Source: Streptomyces sp. NBC_01439 (GTDB lineage Bacteria; Actinomycetota; Actinomycetes; Streptomycetales; Streptomycetaceae). Taken from it: a stretch of DNA of 64,000 bases. A model generated the notes under the pieces. It ran no database searches, was not told the origin of the DNA, and saw only the letters and a list, made by a program, of their open reading frames with translations. Below, piece by piece: positions 58,005-64,000 of this stretch; position 1 is the stretch's first letter, and every line of letters starts with the position of its first letter. Both the position numbers and the translations under genes were made by a program. The stretch lies in assembly GCF_036227605.1 (NCBI RefSeq), contig NZ_CP109487.1:744001-808000 (forward strand). The letters are read 5' to 3'.

Positions 58005-59161
58005 CCCCACCGATGGACGAGGCCCTGCTCAGGAGCCTCACGCCGAGCGTGCTCGGGATCCTCGTCCGCCGCGGAGCCGATTTCGCGGCGGCCGAGGACG
58101 CCGTCCAGGAAGCCCTGGTCGAGGCGGTCCGGACCTGGCCCGCCGACCCTCCGCGGGATCCGAAGGGCTGGCTGGTCACCGTGGCCTGGCGCCGGTTCCT
58201 CGACGCGACCAGGGCGGACGCCGCACGCCGCCGGCGTGAGGACCTCGTGGAAGAGGAGCCGCCGCCCGGGCCTGCGCCCGCGGTGGACGACACGCTGCAG
58301 TTGTACTTCCTGTGCGCCCACCCGTCGCTGACGCCGTCGTCCGCGGTGGCGCTCACGCTGCGCGCCGTCGGCGGGCTCACCACCCGCCAGATCGCCCGGG
58401 CCTACCTGGTGCCCGAGGCGACCATGGCGCAGCGCATCAGCCGGGCCAAGCGCACCGTCTCCAGCGCAAGGTTCGAGCGTCCCGGCGACGTCGCCACCGT
58501 GCTGCGCGTCCTCTACCTGGTCTTCAACGAGGGCTACTCCGGCGACGTCGACCTCGCTGCCGAGGCCATCCGGCTCACCCGGCAGCTCGCGGCCCGGGTC
58601 GACCACCCCGAGGTCGCCGGGCTGCTCGCGCTCATGCTGATCCACCACGCCCGGCGCGCCACCCGGACGGCGCCCGACGGAAGTCTGGTGCCGCTCGCCG
58701 AGCAGGACCGCGGCCGGTGGGACACCGGGGCGATCGCCGAGGGCGTGCGGATCCTGCAGGGGGCCCTCGCCCGCGACCGGCTGGGCGAGTTCCAGGCCCA
58801 GGCGGCCATCGCGGCGCTGCACGCCGACGCACCCACCGCCGAGCAGACCGACTGGGTGCAGATCGTGGAGTGGTACGACGAGCTCGTGCTCCTGACCGAC
58901 AGCCCGGTCGTACGGCTCAACCGCGCGGTGGCCGTCGGTGAGGCCGACGGGCCGCGCGCCGGACTGGCGGCGCTCGCGGCGCTGGACGACGCGCTGCCCC
59001 GCCACAGCGCGGTGGCGGCGTACCTCCACGAGCGCGACGGCGACGTGGTGGCGGCGGCTCGGCTGTACGCCGAGGCGGCCCGCCGGGCGCCCAACCTCGC
59101 CGAGCGCGATCACCTGACGCGCCAGGCCGCCCGGCTGAACAGCGCCCACCGCTCCGGCTGA
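58001..59161 (+). CDS. ECF sigma factor with C-terminal TPR-type domain (ECF42)
   Basis: A 386-residue sigma factor. Region 2 is GADFAAAEDAVQEALVEAVR, with WLVTVAWRRFLDATRADAAR. Region 4 is LTLRAVGGLTTRQIARAYLV and PEATMAQRISRAKR. A long C-terminal SnoaL-free TPR-like domain follows (VLRVLYLVFNEGYSGDVDLA, then WYDELVLLTDSPVVRLNRAV). This arrangement with a DGPF partner is the ECF42 group, which lacks a classical anti-sigma factor; the extension is thought to control activity. The start overlaps the DGPF stop (ATGA). Confidence 0.9.
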   Translation: MTPPMDEALLRSLTPSVLGILVRRGADFAAAEDAVQEALVEAVRTWPADPPRDPKGWLVTVAWRRFLDATRADAARRRREDLVEEEPPPGPAPAVDDTLQLYFLCAHPSLTPSSAVALTLRAVGGLTTRQIARAYLVPEATMAQRISRAKRTVSSARFERPGDVATVLRVLYLVFNEGYSGDVDLAAEAIRLTRQLAARVDHPEVAGLLALMLIHHARRATRTAPDGSLVPLAEQDRGRWDTGAIAEGVRILQGALARDRLGEFQAQAAIAALHADAPTAEQTDWVQIVEWYDELVLLTDSPVVRLNRAVAVGEADGPRAGLAALAALDDALPRHSAVAAYLHERDGDVVAAARLYAEAARRAPNLAERDHLTRQAARLNSAHRSG

Positions 59162-59213
59162 CCGGCGGCGCCGGCCCGAGCCGTCCGGACGACCGGTGCG
59201 GCCGGAGCCGGGC

Positions 59214-60062
59214 TCACCAGGTCCCGCCGTCGACCAGGGCGGCCAGCCGGTCGGGCGCCTCTTCCACCACGAGGTGTCCGGCCCCCGGCAGTACCCGCAG
59301 TTCGACGCCCAGCGTGCGGGTCACCGCCGGGCCGATCCGCTTCGGCGGGAGGAACACGTCGTGCTCCCCGGTGAAGACCGTGCGGGACACCGGCCTCGCC
59401 GGCAGGTCCGCGGTACCGGGTGCCCCGCTGGAGCGGGAGTGCCGGGCCACCAGCGTCATCCACTCCACCAGCCGTTCCCTGGGCTCGTGGTCGGGGGCGA
59501 GCATGGCCCGCAGGAGCCTGGCGCTGCTCCTGGGAGCGGGCCGCAGGAACCACGCGGCCGAGGCGGCGAGCAGGCCGGGGGGCAGACGCAGCCCGGTGAG
59601 GCCACCGGGAGAGACGAGAACGAGCCGTTCGATGTGCCTGGACGCACCCGACAGGGCGATGGCGGCGCCGAAGGAGTGGCCCATCACCACCACGGAGCCG
59701 GGCGAGGTCTCGTCGATCACCTCGTCCAGCCATGTGCCGTACCAGGACAGCCGACCCCCGCAGAGGTCCCGGCCACCGGAGCTGAGTCCGGGCTGTCCTG
59801 GTACGTCCAGCAGCGACACCCGGTGGCCGGCGGCGACGAGGGCGGTGGCCAGGGGCAGCGAGGCGGCCGCATTGAAGTTGGTACCGGGGACGAACACGAC
59901 GGTGGTGGCGCCGGTGCCGGCGGATACGACGTGGGTCTGCGCTCCGCCCGCGTCCACCACGGTCCGCTCGTGCGGCACGTCCCACCCGTCGAGCTGTTCG
60001 TGGCACCAGCGCCGGATGAGTTCCCGGCCCCCCGCGCTGCGATAGATCGTGTTCGACGCCAT
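59214..60062 (-). CDS. alpha/beta-hydrolase
   Basis: A 282-residue alpha/beta-hydrolase. The oxyanion/HG region is VVFVPGTNFNAAASLPLATA, the nucleophile elbow is VVMGHSFGAAIALSGAS with Ser in GHSFG, the acid is probably in TGEHDVFLPPKR, and the His in PGAGHLVVEEAPDRLAAL. The reaction (esterase, lipase or haloperoxidase-like) is not specified. The ATG at 60062 overlaps the DUF2809 stop by one base (TGATG), so the two are an operon. Confidence 0.9.
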   Translation of the reverse strand: MASNTIYRSAGGRELIRRWCHEQLDGWDVPHERTVVDAGGAQTHVVSAGTGATTVVFVPGTNFNAAASLPLATALVAAGHRVSLLDVPGQPGLSSGGRDLCGGRLSWYGTWLDEVIDETSPGSVVVMGHSFGAAIALSGASRHIERLVLVSPGGLTGLRLPPGLLAASAAWFLRPAPRSSARLLRAMLAPDHEPRERLVEWMTLVARHSRSSGAPGTADLPARPVSRTVFTGEHDVFLPPKRIGPAVTRTLGVELRVLPGAGHLVVEEAPDRLAALVDGGTW

Positions 60063-60505
60063 CAGCAGGGCCTCCGATCGGCCGGTTCGGACGGGGCGAG
60101 CGCGGTGTGGAGGAGCCAGCCCCCCGCCGCGCCGACCACGTACCAGAACAGGTCGGGTGCGTTGAAGGTGGAACCGAGGACCAGGCGGGCCGCGGTGCTG
60201 TGTCGGGAGAGCTCTGCGGGTACGGCGGTCAGCTGGAGGAACTCGACGGCCCAACTGGCGGCCAGCGCCGTCCCCGCCGCCCGCAGGGGCGTCAGCCGGG
60301 GCGCGACCAGCACGACGAGGGTCAGCAACAGGACGGTGTACAGGGCGTCTCCCCCGTACTTCGCCGTGCTCCCCGCCGTGACGGCCCGCAGCCCCAACCC
60401 TGCGGCCACGGTCAGCACCGCGGCCCCCGCCGCCACCAGCCGGGTCCGTCGGAGGTCGGGGGCGGTGGCGGTGGCGCCGTCACGGCATCGGGACATGGGA
60501 TTCAC
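60062..60505 (-). CDS. DUF2809 membrane protein
   Basis: A 147-residue protein with about four membrane helices (AAGAAVLTVAAGLGLRAV, ALYTVLLLTLVVLVAP, AAGTALAASWAVEFLQL, DLFWYVVGAAGGWLLHTAL). It matches DUF2809, a small family of unknown function. GTG 60505 is preferred over the ATG at 60496 because TATGGC upstream fits a leaderless message; either may be right. It is the first gene of a unit with the hydrolase. Confidence 0.75.
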   Translation of the reverse strand: MNPMSRCRDGATATAPDLRRTRLVAAGAAVLTVAAGLGLRAVTAGSTAKYGGDALYTVLLLTLVVLVAPRLTPLRAAGTALAASWAVEFLQLTAVPAELSRHSTAARLVLGSTFNAPDLFWYVVGAAGGWLLHTALAPSEPADRRPC

Positions 60506-60552
60506 GGGGCCATACTGCCGGAGCCGTCCGGACCGGCCCGGCCCTCCTGGGC

Positions 60553-60754
60553 CTAGGTCGTCTCTTCCGGATCTTGTCGGCCGAGCCCGCGGCGTCCGGT
60601 GCCATGGGGTCTCCCCAGGCCCGCCAGGGCCGAGGAGAAGGCCGGCAAGGCGGAGGGGCGCCCGTGTACTGGACGTACTCGGGCGCCCCGACAACGCGGC
60701 CGGGTGCGGTGCCGGGCGTCGCGGGCCCGACAAGATCCGGAAGAGACGGCCTAG
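60553..60754. mobile_element. MITE-like element B, CTAG-bordered, 202 bp
   Basis: CTAG at 60553-60556 and 60751-60754. The inverted repeats run from 60557 (GTCGTCTCTTCCGGATCTTG) and leftward from 60750, matching in 23 of the first 24 positions. The core holds a 10-bp hairpin, GGGGCGCCCG (60655-60664) with CGGGCGCCCC (60680-60689), capped by GTAC-TGGAC-GTAC. About 80 bp of core, including this hairpin, aligns to element A in reverse orientation. There is no coding capacity. Confidence 0.7.
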
Positions 60755-61815
60755 CGGGTCGGGTAGTCCGTGTAGCCCCGTGCGTCGCCCCCGAAGAAGG
60801 TGGCGGGGTCAGGGGTGTTGTACGGGCCTTCGGTGCGCAGGCGGTCCGGCAGGTCCGGGTTGGCCAGGAAGAGGGATCCGAAGGCGAGGAGGTCGGCGAC
60901 GCCGTCCTCGATCAGCGAGAGGGCGCGGTGGTCGGTGGGGCCCTCGGTCGCCGGGTTCAGCACGAACGGTCCGGAGAACTGCTTGCGCAGGGCGAGCGTG
61001 GCCTCCCGCGCCTCGGGGGCGTGCTCCAAGACGTGGAGGTAGGCCAGGCCGAGTCCGTCGATCTCCTTGACCAGGGCCTCGTAGACCGGCTGCGGGTCGG
61101 GCTCGGCGATGTCGTTGTACGTGTTGCCGGGCGAGACGCGCAGTGCCGTGCGCTCGGCGCCGATCGCGGCGGCCACCGCCTTGACCACCTCCACCGCGAA
61201 GCGGATCCGGTTCTCCACCGGACCGCCCCACTCGTCGGTGCGCAGGTTCGAGCCGGGAGCCAGGAACTGGTGGATCAGGTATCCGTTGGCCCCGTGCAGC
61301 TCCACCCCGTCGAAGCCGGCCTCGACCGCGTTGCGGGCGGCCTGCGCGTAGTCGGCGATGGTCTGCCGGACCTCGGCCCCGGTCAGCTCGTGCGGGGTGA
61401 CGAAGTCCTTCATGCCCTCGCCGGTGAAGAGCTGCCCCTGGGCGGCCACGGCCGAGGGGGCCACCGGGACGAGGCCGTCGGGCAGCAGCGTCGGATGGCC
61501 GATGCGGCCGGAGTGCATCAGCTGGGCGAAGATCCGGCCGCCCGCCGCGTGCACGGAGTCGGTGACCTCGCGCCAGGCCGCGACCTGCTCGGCGTCGTGC
61601 AGGCCGGGGGTGAAGGGGTAGCCCTGCCCGACGACGGAGGGCTGGATCCCCTCGGTGATGATCAGACCGGCGGAAGCGCGCTGCGTGTAGTACTCGGCGA
61701 CGAGGCCGGTCGCAATGCCGCCCTGACCTGCTCGGCTGCGGGTCATCGGGGCGAGGGCGATCCGGTTCGCGAGGGTGGTGCCGGCTACGTGGACCGGTTC
61801 GAATGCGCTGGTCAT
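60751..61815 (-). CDS. Old Yellow Enzyme-type alkene reductase (module 2)
   Basis: A 354-residue OYE paralogue of the 26844 gene, with [35 protein letters not shown], the His/Asn pair in [24 protein letters not shown], and the FMN site [11 protein letters not shown]. The protein ends in YTDYPTR and its TAG stop is formed by the CTAG border of MITE-like element B. The first OYE ends YTDYPTLTA, so insertion probably replaced the last residues without harm. The ATG at 61815 is used. It is divergent from a MarR regulator. Confidence 0.9.
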   Translation of the reverse strand: MTSAFEPVHVAGTTLANRIALAPMTRSRAGQGGIATGLVAEYYTQRASAGLIITEGIQPSVVGQGYPFTPGLHDAEQVAAWREVTDSVHAAGGRIFAQLMHSGRIGHPTLLPDGLVPVAPSAVAAQGQLFTGEGMKDFVTPHELTGAEVRQTIADYAQAARNAVEAGFDGVELHGANGYLIHQFLAPGSNLRTDEWGGPVENRIRFAVEVVKAVAAAIGAERTALRVSPGNTYNDIAEPDPQPVYEALVKEIDGLGLAYLHVLEHAPEAREATLALRKQFSGPFVLNPATEGPTDHRALSLIEDGVADLLAFGSLFLANPDLPDRLRTEGPYNTPDPATFFGGDARGYTDYPTR

Positions 61816-61834
61816 GTCTGCCTCACACATATAG

Positions 61835-61846
61835 TTGGTCGGCCAA
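61835..61846. promoter_or_regulatory. MarR operator half, left copy
   Basis: TTGGTCGGCCAA lies 20 bp from the OYE start. It is the exact reverse complement of the site at 61880-61891. ACTATAT on the OYE strand beside it is a possible -10. Confidence 0.7.
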
Positions 61847-61879
61847 TGATTGGCTGCGAGATGCAGCGTACCTCATCAC

Positions 61880-61891
61880 TTGGCCGACCAA
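61880..61891. promoter_or_regulatory. MarR operator half, right copy
   Basis: TTGGCCGACCAA is followed by GATAAAAT, a probable -10 for the MarR gene. The two copies are separated by 33 bp, so each sits on one promoter. Confidence 0.7.
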
Positions 61892-61958
61892 GATAAAATG
61901 TGGGCGGACGGTAGAATCCATCCGGAGATCTGCCGGACCGACCAGGAGGAGCACGTCC

Positions 61959-62501
61959 ATGACCGCGGAGTCCGTACGGGAGCCGCGCTCCGCCACGCAG
62001 TGCGCGGCGGTGCCGAGTGCGGTGCTGGACGGGCCGGTGAGTCATGCGATCAGCCGGGTCTCCCGGCTCCACCGGATCGCGGCGGGCCGGGTCCTGCGGA
62101 ACCTGGGGCTGCACCCGGGGCAGGAGTTCCTGATGATGCACCTCTGGGACAGCGGGGCCGTGCGCCAGTCCGAGCTGATCAAGGCGCTCGGCCTCGACCC
62201 CTCGACGGTGACCAAGATGCTCCAGCGCCTCGAGCTCTCCGGCCATGTGCGGCGCAGCCCGGACCCCGCGGACCGTCGGGCCTCCCTGGTCGAGGCGACC
62301 GAGGCCAGCCGCGGGCTCCTGGTCGAGGTCCGCAGGGCATGGGGGGAACTGGAACGCCAGACCCTGGACGACCTGGACGCCGCCGAACGCACCGAACTGG
62401 CCCGCCTCCTGGGCAAGGTCGAGGCCACCTTGTGCACGGAGCTCGCCCGCGCCTTCGGTGCGGAGTGCGACGCCACCGACAAGGGCCCGGGCGGCTGTTA
62501 G
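61959..62501 (+). CDS. MarR-family regulator (OYE module 2)
   Basis: A 180-residue winged-helix regulator. Core segments are SHAISRVSRLHRIAAGRVLR, NLGLHPGQEFLMMHLWDSGA, LIKALGLDPSTVTKMLQRLE and RRSPDPADRRASLVEATE. It is a paralogue of the module 1 regulator (GPVSHAI, LHPGQE, MMHLW shared), but its recognition helix differs (GLDPSTVTKM against DSDAATMTRT), as does the operator. AGGAGGAGC precedes the ATG at 61959. It probably represses the divergent OYE. Confidence 0.9.
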   Translation: MTAESVREPRSATQCAAVPSAVLDGPVSHAISRVSRLHRIAAGRVLRNLGLHPGQEFLMMHLWDSGAVRQSELIKALGLDPSTVTKMLQRLELSGHVRRSPDPADRRASLVEATEASRGLLVEVRRAWGELERQTLDDLDAAERTELARLLGKVEATLCTELARAFGAECDATDKGPGGC

Positions 62502-62646
62502 GCCGCCCCTTCCGCACCGCTCGCGACCCGCCTTCCCGCATCCGCGCACTCAGTGGGCGATCTTGTCCGGTTTGACAGAGAATCGCCATGAGACACCCTC
62601 ACCCGATGTCGGCATGCGCGGATCGACGGTCCGAAGGTCGTGGGAC

Positions 62647-62964
62647 ATGGCACCTGCAACGCTCCAGGGCGCGGAACGGACCGAGGCTTCCCCAGCCATG
62701 GAAGATCCCGGGGCACGGACGACGGAACGGTGGTCACCCACCCGGGAGGAACTCGCGTCCGTCCGGACCACTGTGGCCCGGTTGAGGGCCGCCTACCCCT
62801 CGGTCGATGCGGACACCGTCGAGGCGACGGTCAAGGCGGCGTACGACTCGTACCGGCAGGCCAGGGTCAGGAAGTACGTCCCGATCCTCGCCGAACGCCG
62901 GTCCCGGAAGGCGCTCGCCGTCGTCGTCGGGAGCACCCCGGACGTGCTGGGGGACGCGCCGTGA
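62647..62964 (+). CDS. three-helix bundle dimerisation-domain protein
   Basis: A 105-residue protein. After a variable N-terminus, residues 35-95 read REELASVRTTVARLRAAYPS, VDADTVEATVKAAYDSYRQA, RVRKYVPILAERRSRKAL, which resembles a small actinobacterial three-helix bundle domain that mediates dimerisation. The function is unknown. The ATG at 62647 is used; the one at 62698 is an alternative that shortens the leader. It precedes the polyphosphate kinase gene. Confidence 0.65.
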   Translation: MAPATLQGAERTEASPAMEDPGARTTERWSPTREELASVRTTVARLRAAYPSVDADTVEATVKAAYDSYRQARVRKYVPILAERRSRKALAVVVGSTPDVLGDAP

Positions 62965-63004
62965 CCGCGGTGACCGCCGTGGGCCAGGAAGGGGGCGAGC
63001 GCTG

Positions 63005-63988
63005 ATGTCCGACGAGAGGGCCGAACGCATCGCGGACTTCATCGAGCCGCTACGGGTACGACCGGGGTCGAAGGTGCGTCTGGAACGGGACTTCGATCCC
63101 CGCTACAAGGCCGGCATGAAGAAGCGGGACGGGACCGAACTGCTGCGGACCGGGGTGTCACTGCTCGCCGAGTACCAGGAGCGGCTGGCCGCCCAGGACA
63201 CCTACGGCGTGGTCCTCGCCCTCCAGGCACTCGACGCCGGAGGCAAGGACGGGACGATCCGCCACGTGATGAGCGGCGTCAATCCCCAGGGCGTACGGGT
63301 CAGCAGCTTCAAGGTGCCCTCCTCCGAGGAGCTCGACCACGACTACCTGTGGCGCTACGCCCGGCGACTGCCCGAACGGGGCGAAATCGCCATCTTCAAC
63401 CGCTCGCACTACGAGGAGGTCCTCGTCGTGCGCGTCCACCCCGAGGTCCTCCTCCGGCAGAAACTGCCGGAGCACGTGCTCGGACCGGACATCTGGGACC
63501 GGCGCTACCGGGAGATCAACCGTTGGGAGCACTACCTCACGGACAACGGGTTCAAGGTGTTGAAGATCTTCCTGAACCTGTCCAAGGAGGAGCAGCGCAC
63601 CCGCTTCCTGAAGCGGATCGACCTGCCGGAGAAGAACTGGAAGTTCTCCGCCGCCGACGTGCGGGAGCGGCGCCGGTGGGACGAGTACCAGCACGCGTTC
63701 TCCGAGATGCTGTCGGCGACGAGCACGAAGTGGGCACCGTGGTACGTCGTGCCGGCGGACCGGAAGTGGTTCGCGCGGATCTGTGCGGCGGCGGTCCTCG
63801 CGCACACCCTGATGGACATCGATCCGCAGTACCCCGACGTGGGTGAGGAGGCCCGCAAGGACCTCCTCGTCACGAAGCGGAGCCTGGAGCGGGAGGCTCC
63901 GGCCGGCGCCCCGGCCGATCCGTACGCCGCCCGGCACGGCGAGCCGAAGAGCAAGTCGAAGAGCAGGCCGAAGAAGAAGCGTGGCTAG
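63005..63988 (+). CDS. polyphosphate kinase 2 family protein
   Basis: A 327-residue PPK2. The nucleotide/polyphosphate P-loop region is VVLALQALDAGGKDGTIRHV (Walker A-like GGKDGTI), the lid and Walker B region are IAIFNRSHYEEVLVVRVHPE, and NRWEHYLTDNGFKVLKIFLN and LSKEEQRTRFLKRIDLPEKN follow as in the family. It transfers phosphate between polyphosphate and nucleotides (PPK2 class I or III; direction unclear). The C-terminal KSKSKSRPKKKRG is a basic tail. ATG 63005 with GAAGGGGG upstream. Confidence 0.92.
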   Translation: MSDERAERIADFIEPLRVRPGSKVRLERDFDPRYKAGMKKRDGTELLRTGVSLLAEYQERLAAQDTYGVVLALQALDAGGKDGTIRHVMSGVNPQGVRVSSFKVPSSEELDHDYLWRYARRLPERGEIAIFNRSHYEEVLVVRVHPEVLLRQKLPEHVLGPDIWDRRYREINRWEHYLTDNGFKVLKIFLNLSKEEQRTRFLKRIDLPEKNWKFSAADVRERRRWDEYQHAFSEMLSATSTKWAPWYVVPADRKWFARICAAAVLAHTLMDIDPQYPDVGEEARKDLLVTKRSLEREAPAGAPADPYAARHGEPKSKSKSRPKKKRG

Positions 63989-64000
63989 CGGCCCTCGGAC

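Noticed and set aside
1-64000. CRISPR arrays, tRNA, rRNA or known riboswitches
   Set aside because: No repeat-spacer pattern, cloverleaf or conserved RNA motif was found by eye; a covariance-model search would be needed to be sure.

Overview
The window is high-GC DNA with GTG/TTG starts, frequent ATGA/GTGA stop-start overlaps, probable leaderless genes (a TANNNT -10 a few bases before the start codon) and gene families typical of Streptomyces: a conservon, a SigK/RskA pair, an ECF42-type sigma factor with a DGPF protein, SpoIIE-type phosphatase, SAV_915-like and TerD proteins, and many one-component regulators. It is most likely a chromosomal segment of a Streptomyces or close relative, probably in an accessory-rich part. 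No rRNA, tRNA or CRISPR array was recognised.

Region by region. 0-2.2 kb: end of a thioredoxin-reductase-like gene, a cNMP-binding histidine kinase and a UBP-type zinc-finger protein, translationally coupled. 2.2-5 kb: Tat-exported DJ-1/PfpI protein, P-loop kinase fusion, enoyl-CoA hydratase. 5-6.5 kb: IS110-family insertion sequence with a candidate bridge-RNA region. 6.6-11 kb: two-component system, small secreted protein, SDR with a divergent TetR regulator and a perfect operator palindrome. 11.3-15.6 kb: a five-gene conservon (ATPase sensor, roadblock, DUF742, GTPase, cytochrome P450) whose P450 lacks the ExxR motif. 15.7-17.8 kb: a coupled methyltransferase and class I terpene synthase facing it, a candidate methylated-terpenoid locus. 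18-25.7 kb: PP2C phosphatase, metallo-hydrolase, EccA-like AAA+ ATPase, and two divergent paralogous P450 genes, one preceded by a coupled 57-residue membrane-peptide gene. 25.9-28.7 kb: quinone oxidoreductase, Old Yellow Enzyme and divergent MarR regulator.

29-49 kb is mosaic. It holds a Clp_N/HTH regulator, an acid phosphatase, decayed transposase fragments, orphan immunity-type genes (SUKH, barstar), a DUF4253 gene, and a SigK/RskA locus with an oxidoreductase, peroxiredoxin, decayed FAD enzyme and cyclopropane synthase. It also holds an intact IS701-type element inserted in the CTAG border of a small MITE-like element. 49-55 kb: LysR/PLP dehydratase pair, prenyl diphosphate synthase, MarR/MFS efflux pair. 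55-64 kb: NIPSNAP, TerD, DGPF plus ECF sigma factor, hydrolase, a second MITE-like element abutting a second OYE/MarR module, and a polyphosphate kinase 2.

The points most worth following are the methyltransferase/terpene synthase pair beside the conservon, the two CTAG-bordered elements that share a hairpin core but have different ends, the SigK-like promoter pair, and the small P450-coupled membrane peptide.
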